This document shows, piece after piece, positions 51,473 through 61,225 of a stretch of 64,000 nt of DNA. How positions within the stretch are numbered: the first letter of the stretch is position 1; the number at the start of each line of letters is the position of its first letter. Position numbers and translations under genes: made by a program. This DNA comes from Allobosea thiooxidans (GTDB lineage Bacteria; Pseudomonadota; Alphaproteobacteria; Rhizobiales; Beijerinckiaceae). The stretch is from assembly GCF_900168195.1 (NCBI RefSeq), contig NZ_FUYX01000006.1, positions 62,001 to 126,000 of the forward strand, read 5' to 3'. The notes under the pieces were generated by a model. It did no database searches and was not told the origin of the DNA. It saw only the letters and a program-made list of their open reading frames with translations.

Positions 51473-52171
51473 CTAATTTGGAGAAACATTGAATATAGGA
51501 CGCAGCGCGTTCGCGTCGATGTGCAGGTTCATCGCCCGGCGCGCCGCCTCGGCGTCGCCGCTCTCGATCGCGGCCAGGATCGCCCGATGCTTCGCCAGCG
51601 CATCTCCGAGCGCGCCGCTCTGCGAGGTCATCAGATGATGGACGCGTTCAAGCTGGGCGCGGGCGCGCGTGACACCGGCCCACATCTGGCCCAGCCTCTG
51701 CTCCAGAAAGAGCGCGCGGTGGAAGCGCTCGTCACAGGCATAGGCCGCCACGGCATTGCCGTTCGCGACGGCCTCTCCATGGTCTGCGAGCGCCGCCCGC
51801 ATCTCGGCAAGCAGGCCGGCCGGGCGCTCACGCGCCGCCATGGCCGCAGCCTCGCCTTCCAGCAATCGGCGGATCAGGCTCGCTTCCGCGACAAGCGACG
51901 GGTCGATCAGCGAGACGAACGTGCCGAGATTGGGAAAGACATCGAGCAACTGCTCCTCGACGAGCCTCGCGAAGGCCTCGCGCACCAGAGTCCGGCTGAC
52001 CGAATAGGCCTGCGCAACCTCGCCTTCGGAAAGCGGGCTTCCGGGCGCGAGCTCGAGCGAGATTATCGCCGCCCGCAAGGCGCGATGAATCTGCTCCGGG
52101 GCAGGCGATGTGCGGTCGATACTGAGCGGCCGAAGCGCCGGCATGGGTGCATTTCGCACAGGTCTCGGCAT
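51473..52171 (-). CDS. GntR/FadR-family regulator of the ssu-like operon
   Basis: Protein of about 232 residues: winged helix (IHRALRAAIISLELAPGSPL, EVAQAYSVSRTLVREAFARL) and an FCD effector domain (SLIRRLLEGEAAAMAARERP, CDERFHRALFLEQRLGQMWA, with a last helix AAIESGDAEAARRAMNLHI). The ATG at 52171 has GGGAGG six bases upstream; a GTG two codons earlier is in frame. It precedes the importer genes on the same strand and is their probable regulator, perhaps also of itself. Confidence 0.9.
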   Translation of the reverse strand: MPRPVRNAPMPALRPLSIDRTSPAPEQIHRALRAAIISLELAPGSPLSEGEVAQAYSVSRTLVREAFARLVEEQLLDVFPNLGTFVSLIDPSLVAEASLIRRLLEGEAAAMAARERPAGLLAEMRAALADHGEAVANGNAVAAYACDERFHRALFLEQRLGQMWAGVTRARAQLERVHHLMTSQSGALGDALAKHRAILAAIESGDAEAARRAMNLHIDANALRPIFNVSPN

Positions 52172-52191
52172 CGCCACCTCCCAATAACCAG

Positions 52192-52211
52192 AATACCGGC
52201 ATACCGGTTAT
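52192..52211. promoter_or_regulatory. Candidate GntR autoregulatory operator
   Basis: aataccggcataccggttat is a pseudo-palindrome built from two ataccgg units, 21 bases upstream of the gntR start. Its position over the expected promoter fits autorepression. The surrounding 142-base gap to the cytochrome oxidase genes holds no gene. Confidence 0.45.
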
Positions 52212-52313
52212 CGAGCAGAGTCCAGCGACGCGCTCAAGCGGCCAGCACTCAAAGCCGGCTCGCCTCGTCCATGCCGGGAATGCAGGACGCGGAGGCGCCC
52301 CGAGGCCACCGCC

Positions 52314-52673
52314 TCACGAGCCGGGCGCGAAGAAGGCCAGGCGGCTGAACAGCGTGTAGTGCGATTCGAAGACCATGATGCCGACGAAGACCAGCAGCGC
52401 CAGTGGCGGGAGCAGGATCGCGTAGGCCAGCGCCAGGCGCTCCCAGGCCATATGCATGAAGACCGCCACGATCAGCCCGGCCTTGGCCATCATGAAGATC
52501 AGGATCAGCGACCAGCGCAGATAGCCGACGAGGCCGAAATAATCGACCAGATAGGAGCAGGTGCTGAGGATGAACAGCCAGCCCCAGACCACGAGGTAGA
52601 GCCTGATCGGGTGATGCTGCGTCTCGCCCTGGGGGGCCGTCTGCGCCACGGCGGTGCTCGTCGTCCCGGACAT
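52314..52673 (-). CDS. Cytochrome c oxidase subunit IV-type protein
   Basis: Membrane protein of 119 residues with three hydrophobic segments, like the bacterial CoxF/CyoD-type small subunit: YLVVWGWLFILSTCSYLVDY, MMAKAGLIVAVFMHMAWERL, and a third segment before the terminal EFES-like VFESHYTLFSR. The KAGLIVAVFMHM stretch is the family signature. It is the last gene of the oxidase operon, 11 bases after coxP. The long frame covering it is antisense-register sequence of coxP and is not used. Confidence 0.88.
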   Translation of the reverse strand: MSGTTSTAVAQTAPQGETQHHPIRLYLVVWGWLFILSTCSYLVDYFGLVGYLRWSLILIFMMAKAGLIVAVFMHMAWERLALAYAILLPPLALLVFVGIMVFESHYTLFSRLAFFAPGS

Positions 52674-52684
52674 CGCGACCTCCC

Positions 52685-53407
52685 TCACCAGAGATAGAAC
52701 AGAGCGAAGATGAAGACCCAGACGAGATCGACGAAGTGCCAGTAGAGCCCGGTGATCTCGACGATCTCGTAATTCCCCTTGCGGCTCGTGAAGAAGCCGC
52801 GCCGTTCCCGGTCGAAATCGCCGCGCCAGACCTTGCGGGCGATGATAAGCAGGAAGATCACGCCGATCGTGACATGCGTGCCGTGGAAGCCGGTGATCAT
52901 GAAGAAGCTGGCGCCGAACTGCTCCGCCCCCCAGGGGTTCCCCCATGGGCGGACACCCTCGGCGATCAGCTTGGACCATTCGAAGGCCTGCATGCCGACG
53001 AAGGTCGCACCAAGCAGGGCCGTCGCCAGCATCAAGATCGCCGTCTTCCGGCGGTCGCGGCGATAGCCGAAATTGACCGCCATCGCCATCGTGCCGCTGC
53101 TGCTGATCAGGACGAAGGTCATGATGGCGATCAGGATCAGCGGCAAATGGTGGCCGGCGATCTCGAGCGCGAAGACCTCGCTGGGATTGGGCCACGGCAC
53201 CACCGTCGACATCCTGACCGTCATGTAGCCGATGAGGAACGAGCCGAAGATGAAGGTGTCGCTGAGCAGGAAGACCCACATCATGGCCTTCCCCCAGGAG
53301 ACGTTCCTGAAGGCCTTCTGATCGGACGACCAGTCCGCCACGAAGCCGCGCCAGCCGGCGGGGCGGGCGATCTCGGCACTCGCGACGGTCGGCACAATCT
53401 CGTTCAT
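52685..53407 (-). CDS. coxP: Heme-copper oxidase subunit III (CoxP-like)
   Basis: Membrane protein of 240 residues. Subunit III features include MMWVFLLSDTFIFGSFLIGY, GITGFHG-like MITGFHGTHVTIGVIFLLII and EITGLYWHFVDLVWVFIFAL at the C-terminus. The ATG at 53407 has GAGGAGG upstream. Together with the preceding CoxO-like protein the operon has two subunit III homologues, as in the Bradyrhizobium coxMNOP cluster. It stabilises subunit I and supports proton uptake. Confidence 0.92.
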   Translation of the reverse strand: MNEIVPTVASAEIARPAGWRGFVADWSSDQKAFRNVSWGKAMMWVFLLSDTFIFGSFLIGYMTVRMSTVVPWPNPSEVFALEIAGHHLPLILIAIMTFVLISSSGTMAMAVNFGYRRDRRKTAILMLATALLGATFVGMQAFEWSKLIAEGVRPWGNPWGAEQFGASFFMITGFHGTHVTIGVIFLLIIARKVWRGDFDRERRGFFTSRKGNYEIVEITGLYWHFVDLVWVFIFALFYLW

Positions 53408-53436
53408 CGGCCCCTCCTCGGTGGAAGATCCAGAAA

Positions 53437-54153
53437 CTAGGTCAGCAGGCCACGGCAAATCTCGATGAGCTCATCCGTCCAGCGCATCAGCAGGCTGAAC
53501 AGGACCAGCCAAACGAGCAGCAGGAAATGCCAGTAGATGGCGCAGAGCTCGACGCTCAGCGTGATCCCGCCCAGCGCCTTCGCGCCCGGCTCCCTCGGCA
53601 GGGCGAAGGCCCGCGCCGATGTCCGGCCGAGCGCCACGAGCCCGCCGAGCATATGCGCGCCGTGAATCGCCGTGACCAGATAGAAGAAGGCGCTGGCAGG
53701 GTTGGCCGCGGAGAAATAGCCGGCGGCGGCAAGCTCGCGCCAGGCCTGCAGCTGGGCGGCGAGGAAGGCGAGCGAGCATAGCCCGGCGGCGAGGAGGCTG
53801 GAGCGGAGATGGCCGAGTTCATCGCAACGGGCCGCGACGACCGCGATGTGCAGGGCGAGGCTCGCGAGCATCAGGAGCCCGGTGCTGAACCAAAGCACGG
53901 CCGGCATCGGCAGCGCGCGCCAATCGGCCATGGCCATGCGCATCGAATAGGCGCTGATCAGCAGGGCGAAGAGCGAGCTGGCAACGACGAGGAAGGTGCC
54001 GAGGCCGAGCTTGGCCGTCGCCGGCGCCGAGGGCGGCGCGGTGTCGCCGATAACCCCCACCTCGAGCCAGGGCTTGGCCGTCAGGCGCTGGCGCGAGAGC
54101 CACCAGCCGGCGACGGCTGCCACGACGACCATGAACCCGAGGACCACGCCCAT
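53437..54153 (-). CDS. coxO: Second subunit III-like oxidase protein (CoxO-like)
   Basis: Membrane protein of 238 residues with about seven hydrophobic segments. It shares the subunit III pattern (FLVVASSLFALLISAYSMRM, FYLVTAIHGAHMLGGLVALG, ELCAIYWHFLLLVWLVLFSL) but starts with an unusual single segment and a charged linker. It lies 12 bases after coxN. Divergence from CoxP suggests a structural role or specialised assembly. Confidence 0.87.
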   Translation of the reverse strand: MGVVLGFMVVVAAVAGWWLSRQRLTAKPWLEVGVIGDTAPPSAPATAKLGLGTFLVVASSLFALLISAYSMRMAMADWRALPMPAVLWFSTGLLMLASLALHIAVVAARCDELGHLRSSLLAAGLCSLAFLAAQLQAWRELAAAGYFSAANPASAFFYLVTAIHGAHMLGGLVALGRTSARAFALPREPGAKALGGITLSVELCAIYWHFLLLVWLVLFSLLMRWTDELIEICRGLLT

Positions 54154-54165
54154 GACGGCATCTCC

Positions 54166-55926
54166 TCACCCGGTCCGCGGCGTTGGCGGCTGGTTCTGCG
54201 GCAGGAAATCCTCCGCGGCGCCGGGCACGCTGTAGTCATAGGCCCAGCGATAGACGACCGGCAGGGTCTTGCCCCAGTTGCCATGGGCCGGCGGCGTCTG
54301 CGGCGTCTGCCATTCCAGCGTGGTCGCACGCCAGGGATTGCCGCCGGCCGGACGGCCGCGGCGGATGCTCCAGATCAGATTGAACAGGAAGACGAGCTGG
54401 GCGGCGCCGACGATCAGGGCGACGACCGTGATGAATTCGTTCAGCGTCGCGGCCGAGGGCGGGACGAAGGCCATCTCGCCGATCTCGTGATAGCGGCGCG
54501 GCACGCCCATCAGCCCGATGTAGTGCATCGGGAAGAAGATCAGATAGGCCCCAAGGAAGGTGACCCAGAAATGGAGCTTGCCGAGCCGGTCGTCGAGCAT
54601 GTGCCCGGTGACCTTCGGGTACCAGTGATAGATCGCGCCGAAGATCACCAGGATCGGCGCGACGCCCATCACCATGTGGAAATGGGCGACGACGAACATC
54701 GTGTCGGAGAGGGGCACGTCGACGACGACATTGCCGAGGAACAGCCCGGTGAGCCCGCCATTTACGAAGGTGACGATGAAGCCGAGCGCGAACAGCATCG
54801 GCACGGTGAAATGGATGTCGCCCCGCCAGAGCGTCAGCACCCAGTTATAGACCTTGATCGCGGTGGGGATGGCGATGATCAGCGTCGTCGTGGCGAAGAA
54901 GAAGCCGAAGGACGGATGCATGCCGCTGACATACATGTGGTGCGCCCAGACGACGAAGCTGAGCGCGCCGATCGCGACCAGCGCCCAGACCATCATGCGG
55001 TAGCCGAAGATGTTCTTGCGGGCGTGGGTGCTGATCAGGTCCGAGACGATGCCGAAGGCCGGCAACGCGACGATGTAGACCTCCGGATGCCCGAAGAACC
55101 AGAACAGGTGCTGGAACAGGATGGGGCTGCCGCCCTTATAGGCCAGCCTCTCGCCCATCGCCACGATCGCCGGCATGAAGAAGCTGGTGCCGATCAACCG
55201 GTCGAGCAGCATCATCACGGCCCCGACGAACAGGGCGGGGAAGGCGAGCAGCGCCATGACGGTGGCGGTGAAGATGCCCCAGATCGTCAAGGGCATGCGC
55301 ATCAGCGTCATCCCCCTGGCGCGCCCCTGCAGCACCGTCACGACATAGTTCAGCCCGCCCATGGTGAAGCCGATGATGAAGAGGATCAGCGAGACGAGCA
55401 TCACGATGATGCCCCATTGCTGGCCGGGCGTGTTGGAGAGGATCGCCTGCGGCGGATAGAGCGTCCAGCCCGCTCCCGTCGGCCCGCCCGGCAGGAAAAA
55501 GCCGGTCACGAGCACCAGCACCGCGAGGAAATAGATCCAGAAGCTCAGCATGTTGACATAGGGGAACACCATGTCCCGCGCGCCGAGCATCAGCGGGATC
55601 AGGTAGTTGCCGAAGCCGCCGAGGAACAGGGCGGTCAGCAGATAGACCACCATGATCATGCCGTGCATGGTGATGAGTTGGTAGTAGCGATCCGGGTCGA
55701 TGAAGGAGAACACGCCGGGAAAGCCGAGCTGCAGCCGCATCAGCCAGGACAGCACCAGCGCGACCAGCCCTATCGCCAGCGCCACCGTCGCATACTGGAT
55801 GGCGATGATCTTGGCGTCCTGCGAGAAGACGTATTTCGTGACCCAGCTCTTCGGATGGTAGAGCTCGACATCGTCGGTCTCGGCCGCCGATAGCGGTTCC
55901 GGGGTGCCGTGCATCACGTCGACCAT
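54166..55926 (-). CDS. coxN: Heme-copper oxidase subunit I (CoxN-like, aa3 type)
   Basis: Catalytic subunit of 586 residues with twelve core hydrophobic segments. The low-spin heme ligands are His in LITMHGMIMVVYLL and HFHMVMG; copper-B ligands are HPEVYIVALPAFG (with the His-Tyr cross-link) and VWAHHMYVSGMH; the K-pathway lies in the same HPEVY helix. It reduces O2 to water while pumping protons. The ATG at 55926 (MVDVMHGTPEPLS) is chosen; the longer frame is antisense-register sequence of coxM. GGAGA is nearby upstream. Confidence 0.95.
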   Translation of the reverse strand: MVDVMHGTPEPLSAAETDDVELYHPKSWVTKYVFSQDAKIIAIQYATVALAIGLVALVLSWLMRLQLGFPGVFSFIDPDRYYQLITMHGMIMVVYLLTALFLGGFGNYLIPLMLGARDMVFPYVNMLSFWIYFLAVLVLVTGFFLPGGPTGAGWTLYPPQAILSNTPGQQWGIIVMLVSLILFIIGFTMGGLNYVVTVLQGRARGMTLMRMPLTIWGIFTATVMALLAFPALFVGAVMMLLDRLIGTSFFMPAIVAMGERLAYKGGSPILFQHLFWFFGHPEVYIVALPAFGIVSDLISTHARKNIFGYRMMVWALVAIGALSFVVWAHHMYVSGMHPSFGFFFATTTLIIAIPTAIKVYNWVLTLWRGDIHFTVPMLFALGFIVTFVNGGLTGLFLGNVVVDVPLSDTMFVVAHFHMVMGVAPILVIFGAIYHWYPKVTGHMLDDRLGKLHFWVTFLGAYLIFFPMHYIGLMGVPRRYHEIGEMAFVPPSAATLNEFITVVALIVGAAQLVFLFNLIWSIRRGRPAGGNPWRATTLEWQTPQTPPAHGNWGKTLPVVYRWAYDYSVPGAAEDFLPQNQPPTPRTG

Positions 55927-55976
55927 CAGCCGATCTCCCACTCCTCGCGGGGGCAAGACCCGACCCCGGGCGCGCC

Positions 55977-56792
55977 CTAGTTCTTCGCCTGCGCCCTGGC
56001 GGGCTCCCGTAGCTGGGCAAAGGTCTTCTGCTGCTGCAGCCAGGCCTGGTACTGGCCCTCCGGCTCGACCACGACATTGCCGCGCATGAAGGTATGTCCG
56101 GTGCCGCAGAGCTCGGCGCAAAGCACGTCGAAGGTGCCGGCCAGCGTCGGCGTGAACCAGTAATAGGTGACGCTGCCGGGGATCATGTCCATCTTGGCGC
56201 GGAATTCCGGCACGTAGAAGTCGTGCACGACATCGACCGCGCGCAGCAGCATCTTCACGGGCTTGCCGAGCTGCAGATGGAGGTTGTCGCCCTGGATGAC
56301 GACGTCGTCCTGCCCGTGCGGGTCCTTCGGATCGATGCCGAGCGGGTTCTCGGGGGAGATGAGGGCAACATCGGAGGCGCCGAGCCTGCCGTCCGCGCCC
56401 GGCAGCCGGTAGGCCCATTGCCATTGCTGGCCGATGACCTCGACCGTCGTCGCATCCTTGGGCACCGTCACAAACTGGTGCCAGACCACCAGCCCTGGAG
56501 CGAGCATGGCGGCAACGCCGACGGCCGTGCCGATCGCCAGCCACCATTCGAGCCGCTTGTTCTCGGGCTCATAGGCGGCACGGTTGCCCTCGCGATGGCG
56601 GAACCGGAAGACGCAATAGGCCATGAACAGAACGACGGCCGCGAAGACCGTGCCGGTGATCCAGAACGTCACGATGATGGTGTTGTCGATATAGTGCCAA
56701 TTGGACGCGATCGGCGTCCACCACCACGGGCTCAGGAAGTGGAAGACCACCGAGCCGATCACGACCAGAGCCAGTATGACCGCGATACCCAT
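55977..56792 (-). CDS. coxM: Heme-copper oxidase subunit II (CoxM-like)
   Basis: Protein of 271 residues with two N-terminal membrane segments and a periplasmic cupredoxin domain. The copper-A site is CAELCGTGHTFM (two cysteines, Glu, His, Met) with the first histidine in VVHDFYVPEFRAKMDM. The aromatic electron-entry stretch is IGQQWQWAYRLPGADG. No cleavable lipobox is seen. It passes electrons from cytochrome c to subunit I. It is the first gene of the operon; AAGGA lies upstream of its ATG. Confidence 0.94.
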   Translation of the reverse strand: MGIAVILALVVIGSVVFHFLSPWWWTPIASNWHYIDNTIIVTFWITGTVFAAVVLFMAYCVFRFRHREGNRAAYEPENKRLEWWLAIGTAVGVAAMLAPGLVVWHQFVTVPKDATTVEVIGQQWQWAYRLPGADGRLGASDVALISPENPLGIDPKDPHGQDDVVIQGDNLHLQLGKPVKMLLRAVDVVHDFYVPEFRAKMDMIPGSVTYYWFTPTLAGTFDVLCAELCGTGHTFMRGNVVVEPEGQYQAWLQQQKTFAQLREPARAQAKN

Positions 56793-57227
56793 CCCGCTTC
56801 ATCCTTGCCGAGGGCGGCGATGAACGGAAGCCAAGCCACGCCGCAGCGCAGGCGCGCCGCGACGCTAAGTCAACAAACGCAACTCCAGCATGAGGACGAT
56901 GTCGACGCCCGCTGCCAAGCGGGTCTTCTGCTCGCCGGGGACATGATCGACGAGGCCAACAGCGGCGCAGGCCGGCCGCTCGGCGCCGGCGCTGCCGGGT
57001 GCCCTGCGCAGTTTGAAGCTCTGAGCCCTGTTCGCCATCGCCGAACCTTCGGTTCGCCCGGACGACACGCGTCACCATCCGACGCATAAACTCTCGGCCG
57101 GGCCAGGCAGCATTCAAGCGCTCAACCCAAAGTCACCTTCATGTTGTCGTCCTGCGCTCGGGAGTTGTCAAATCGACCCTGCGCTGAAAGCGGATACCAC
57201 CCTCGATGCCATCGAAGGCCGCAAACT
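56793..57227. other. 435-base gap between cytochrome c and coxM
   Basis: No credible gene. A minus-strand TTGACT at 56873-56868 faces coxM but no good -10 follows at normal spacing. The gap probably contains the oxidase operon promoter. No FNR-type or ActR-type site could be recognised by eye. Confidence 0.5.
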
Positions 57228-57617
57228 CTATTTCTTCTTTCCGTCTGAATCGAACTGCTTGAGAAAAGCGACGATGTCGTCGATCTCCTGATCGGTCTTC
57301 AGGCCCGGAAACACCATCTTGGTTCCCGGGACCTTGGCCTGAGGCCCCTTGATGTAATCGCGGAAGGTGGCCTCGTCCCAAACGATGCCGGAATTCTTGT
57401 TGGCGGGCGAATAGCTGTAGCCCTCGATCGAACCCGCCGGGCGGCCAAAGAGGCCGTTCAGGCGCGGTCCGACGGCGTTCTTCGCGGTCTCGCCGACCTG
57501 GTGGCAGGCCCGACATTTCAGGAAAACCTTCTCGCCGGCGGCAGCGTCGCCCGCCGCTTCGGCCGGACGGGGCCACACGAACAGGGCCAGCAGGGCCATC
57601 ACGGTCCAAGGAGCCAT
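57228..57617 (-). CDS. Class I c-type cytochrome
   Basis: Periplasmic cytochrome of 129 residues with a signal peptide (MAPWTVMALLALFVWPRPAEA), heme site FLKCRACHQVG (CxxCH), and a methionine ligand in GTKMVFPGLK. The GPRLNGLFGRPAGSIEGYSY and IDDIVAFLKQFD stretches are those of mitochondrial-type c cytochromes. GGGAGG precedes the ATG. Placed directly upstream of the oxidase genes on the same strand, it may be their electron donor. Confidence 0.93.
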   Translation of the reverse strand: MAPWTVMALLALFVWPRPAEAAGDAAAGEKVFLKCRACHQVGETAKNAVGPRLNGLFGRPAGSIEGYSYSPANKNSGIVWDEATFRDYIKGPQAKVPGTKMVFPGLKTDQEIDDIVAFLKQFDSDGKKK

Positions 57618-58062
57618 CGGACGCCTCCCGAAATCCCGGAGGCGGTCTTAGCCAGACCAACGTCCGAGCCATAGAACGCCCATCATACGCTCATCGCCGC
57701 CCCACTCCAATCCGGAGCGTCGCGACGACCCGGCGGGCGCGCCTCCAAGGACAACGCGGCGCAGGTCTTGCGCGCAAACGGGAAGCGAGAGGCCTATTCC
57801 GCGGCCTCGGCATCCCCGGCCGCCTGCATCTCCTCCCAATCGCGGGCGGCGCTGGCGAGATGGCCGGCGAGGTGGCGAACTGCGCCCGCCCGGTTGCCCT
57901 GGTCGAGCGCCCTCCGGCCTCCGGCCCAGGCAGCCCAAGCTGCGCATGTGGGAAGTCTCGCTGGCGCAGCGAGGCCTTGATCCCGCCGGCAGGCAAGCGG
58001 TCGGCGACGACCGGCGCGACGCTGGCGCGCCCGCCGCCGATCGTCGGGTAAGGATCGGCCGA
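57618..58062. other. Gap between RND pump and cytochrome c, with possible small gene
   Basis: Apart from the small open frame at 57794-58066 described next, the 445 bases show overlapping frames without a start or ribosome site. 57618-57793 holds nothing recognisable. Confidence 0.5.
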
Positions 58063-58066
58063 TCAC
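57794..58066 (-). CDS. Possible small protein coupled to the RND pump
   Basis: A frame of 90 residues starts at a GTG overlapping the pump stop (GTGA at 58066-58063) and ends [21 protein letters not shown]. The last 35 residues ([20 protein letters not shown] onward) look like a genuine amphipathic helix; the first half is arginine-rich and poor. It could be a short cytoplasmic protein or the relic of a longer one. No homologue is recognised. Confidence 0.3.
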   Translation of the reverse strand: MIGRSLPDDRRRARQRRAGRRRPLACRRDQGLAAPARLPTCAAWAAWAGGRRALDQGNRAGAVRHLAGHLASAARDWEEMQAAGDAEAAE

Positions 58067-61000
58067 CCGATTCCGTCGGCTCCGGCTCCGGCTTCGGCCT
58101 TGCTCGGGCGGGTCGAGGGCCGCACGCGCTCTCGCAGCGACTGGAAGACCACGTAGAGCGCCGGGATCAGGAAGATCCCGATGAAGGCCGATGCCAGCAT
58201 GCCGCCGAAGACGGGCGTGCTGACATTGCGCCGGGCGAGCATCGCCGGCCCCTCGGCGATGACGAGCGGCAGCAGGCCGAGGATGAAGGCGAAGGAGGTC
58301 ATCATCACCGGGCGGAAGCGCAGGCGCGCGCCCTCGGTCGCCGCATGCAGCAGCGGATGGCCCTTCTCGCGCAGCTCCTTGGCGAACTCGACGATCAGGA
58401 TGCCGTTCTTGGCCGCGAGGCCGATCAGCACGACGATGCCGATCTGGGCATAGAGATCCAGCGTCAGCCCCGCGACCACGATCGCGACGAAGGCGCCGAG
58501 CACGCCGACCGCGACCGAGAGCAGGACTGGCACCGGGATCGTCCAGCTCTCATAGAGTGCGACGAGGAAGAGGTAGGCGAAGAGCAGGGCGAAGGCGAGG
58601 ATGATCGAGGTCTGCCCCTCGGCCCGCTTCTCCTGGAACGACACGTCGGTCCAGGCGCCACGATAGCTCGCCGGCAGCGTCTTGGCTGCGACCGCCTCCA
58701 TCGCAGCCAGGGCCTGACCGGAGGAGACGCCGGGTGCGGGCGAACCCTGCAGGGTGACTGCGAGACGGTTGTTGTAGCGGATCAGCGCCTGTGGCCCGAG
58801 CACCAGCCTGGCCTCGACGAAGCTGCGCAGCGGGACCATCTCGCCGCCGCGATTGCGGACATTGATGCGGTAGATGTCATCGATCGAGGCACGGTCGACG
58901 CCCTCGGCCTGGACCTGCACCTGCCAGGTCCGGCCGAACAGGTTCATGTCGTTGACATAGTAGCCGCCGAGCGAAGCCTGCAGCGCCTGGAAGACGTTGC
59001 TGAGCTCGACCCCGAGGATCTGGACCTTGTCCCGGTCGATATCGAGATAGATCGAGGGCGCCGAATCCGAGAAGGTCGAGAAGACCCGCCGTAGCTGCGG
59101 ATCCTGGTTGGCCGCGATGGTGAGGCCCCGCAGCGCGCGGCCGAGGGCCTTGGGATCGGAGGTCCCCATATCCATGACGACGTAGCTGAAGCCGCCGCCG
59201 CTGCCGAGACCGATGATCGGAGGCGGAGCGATCGGCACGACGCTGCCGCCGCGCACGGCCCGCAGCTTCTGCGAAAGCCGGGCAATGACTGCCGCGGCCG
59301 AATCCTCGCGGCCGGTCCGCTCCTCGAAGGGCTTCAGCGAAACCATGACGAAGCCGGCATTGGGCTGCGAGTAGTTGTCGAGGAAGTTCAGTCCGATGAC
59401 GGTGGAATAGTCCGCGATCGCGCTTTCGGCCTTGAGAACCCCCTCCACCTCGGCCATCACCGCCGATGTGCGCCCGATCGAGGCGCCGTCCGGCAGCTGG
59501 GCGACGATGAAGAAGGCGCCCTGGTCGTCATCCGGCAGGAAGCCGGTCGGCGTGATCCGGCCCATGGCATAGATGCCGGCGCCGAAGGCGGCGGTCAGCG
59601 CGAGAGAGATGAAGGAGACGCGCACGAGGCGCGCGACGGCGTTGCCGTAACGGTCGCGCACCCAGTCGATGCCGCTCATGAGACGGGCGATCGGGCCGCG
59701 CCGCGGCCCTTCGTGACGCCTGAGCAGCACGGCGCAGAGCGCCGGCGAAAGCGTCAGCGCATTGATGGCCGACAGCACCATCGCCACCGCCACGGTGACG
59801 GCGAACTGCCGGAACAGCTCGCCGGAGATGCCGGGGATAAAGGCGACCGGGACGAAGACCGAGAGCAGGACCAGCGTGATCGCGATGATCGGCGCCACGA
59901 TCTCGCTCATCGCCTTCTTGGTCGCCTCGGCCGGCGTCAGCTCCGGATGCTCCTCCATCACGCGCTCGACGTTCTCGATCACGACGATCGCGTCGTCGAC
60001 GACGATGCCGATCGCGAGGACCACCGCCAGCAGCGAGACCGTGTTGGCGGAATAGCCGATGGCATTGAGGACGATGAAGGCGCCGATGAGGCTGACCGGC
60101 ACGGCGACGGTCGGGATCAGCGTGGCGCGCAGATTGCCGAGGAAGAGATAGACGACGAGGACGACGAGAACGAAGGCCTCGAGCAGCGTCTTCTGCACCT
60201 CATGGATCGTCGCGGTGACGAAGGCGGTCGGGTCGTAGGTGACCTTCCATTCCAGGCCTTCGGGGAAGGATTTCGACAGGTCGCCCACCGTCTTCTTGAC
60301 GGCATCGAGCGCGGCGATCGCATTGGCGCCGGGCGATTGGTAGACGCCGATCAGCACGGCGGGGCCGCCGTTCAGCCTTGTGTCGCGGTCGAGATTGGCG
60401 GCGCCGAGCTCAAGCCGCGCCACGTCGGAGAGGCGCAGGATCGAGCCGTCCGGATTGGTGCGCAGCACGATCTTGCCGAACTCCTCCGGCGAGGTCAGGC
60501 GACCTTTGGTCTGGATGTTGAGCTGCAGCTGCTGGTCGTCCGAGATCGGGCGCGCGCCGATGCGGCCGACAGCAGCCTGGGTGTTCTGGGACTGGATCGC
60601 GTTGATGATGTCGCCGGTCGTCAGGTTGAGACCGGTCAGCGCGTCGGTCTTGACCCAGGCCCGCATCGAGTAGTCCTGCGCGCCGAACAGCGCTGCATCG
60701 CCGACGCCGGGCGTCGAGCGGATCGAATCGAGCAGGTTGATGGTGACGTAGTTCGAGACGAACAGCGTGTCGTAGGTGTTCTTCGGCGCATAGACAGCGA
60801 TCACGCCGAGCAGTGCCGAGGACTTCTTCTTCACCGTCACGCCGTTGCGCTGCACTTCCTGCGGCAGCTTCGACAGGGCGACCTGCACGCGGTTGTTGAC
60901 GTTGACGCTGTTGATGTCGGGATTGGTGCCGAGCTCGAACGAGACCAGCAGCGAGTAGCTGCCGTCATTGCCGCTGACGCTCTTCATGTAGAGCATCTTG

Positions 61001-61221
61001 TCGGTGCCGACGATCTGGGCCTCGAGCGGCTGCGCCACGGTCTGCTCGATCACCGCCGCCGAGGCGCCGGGATAGGAGGCCGTCACCGAAACCTGCGGCG
61101 GCACGATGTCGGGATACTGCGCCACCGGGATCGCGAAGAGCGAGAGCAGGCCCGCGATCGTGGTGACGAGCGCGATGACGATGGCCAGGCGCGGCCGATC
61201 GACGAAGACGGAGGTGAACAT
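58063..61221 (-). CDS. RND multidrug efflux pump inner-membrane protein (HAE1 family)
   Basis: Transporter of 1052 residues, the AcrB/MexB size. Two internally homologous halves, each with six membrane segments and a large periplasmic domain. The proton-relay aspartates are Asp409 and Asp410 in [19 protein letters not shown] of segment 4. Opening [20 protein letters not shown] and [20 protein letters not shown] are the classic HAE1 N-terminus. It works with the adaptor encoded four bases upstream; no outer-membrane TolC-type channel gene is in the window. Likely exports hydrophobic toxicants or drugs. Confidence 0.95.
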   Translation of the reverse strand: MFTSVFVDRPRLAIVIALVTTIAGLLSLFAIPVAQYPDIVPPQVSVTASYPGASAAVIEQTVAQPLEAQIVGTDKMLYMKSVSGNDGSYSLLVSFELGTNPDINSVNVNNRVQVALSKLPQEVQRNGVTVKKKSSALLGVIAVYAPKNTYDTLFVSNYVTINLLDSIRSTPGVGDAALFGAQDYSMRAWVKTDALTGLNLTTGDIINAIQSQNTQAAVGRIGARPISDDQQLQLNIQTKGRLTSPEEFGKIVLRTNPDGSILRLSDVARLELGAANLDRDTRLNGGPAVLIGVYQSPGANAIAALDAVKKTVGDLSKSFPEGLEWKVTYDPTAFVTATIHEVQKTLLEAFVLVVLVVYLFLGNLRATLIPTVAVPVSLIGAFIVLNAIGYSANTVSLLAVVLAIGIVVDDAIVVIENVERVMEEHPELTPAEATKKAMSEIVAPIIAITLVLLSVFVPVAFIPGISGELFRQFAVTVAVAMVLSAINALTLSPALCAVLLRRHEGPRRGPIARLMSGIDWVRDRYGNAVARLVRVSFISLALTAAFGAGIYAMGRITPTGFLPDDDQGAFFIVAQLPDGASIGRTSAVMAEVEGVLKAESAIADYSTVIGLNFLDNYSQPNAGFVMVSLKPFEERTGREDSAAAVIARLSQKLRAVRGGSVVPIAPPPIIGLGSGGGFSYVVMDMGTSDPKALGRALRGLTIAANQDPQLRRVFSTFSDSAPSIYLDIDRDKVQILGVELSNVFQALQASLGGYYVNDMNLFGRTWQVQVQAEGVDRASIDDIYRINVRNRGGEMVPLRSFVEARLVLGPQALIRYNNRLAVTLQGSPAPGVSSGQALAAMEAVAAKTLPASYRGAWTDVSFQEKRAEGQTSIILAFALLFAYLFLVALYESWTIPVPVLLSVAVGVLGAFVAIVVAGLTLDLYAQIGIVVLIGLAAKNGILIVEFAKELREKGHPLLHAATEGARLRFRPVMMTSFAFILGLLPLVIAEGPAMLARRNVSTPVFGGMLASAFIGIFLIPALYVVFQSLRERVRPSTRPSKAEAGAGADGIG

Positions 61222-61225
61222 CGGC

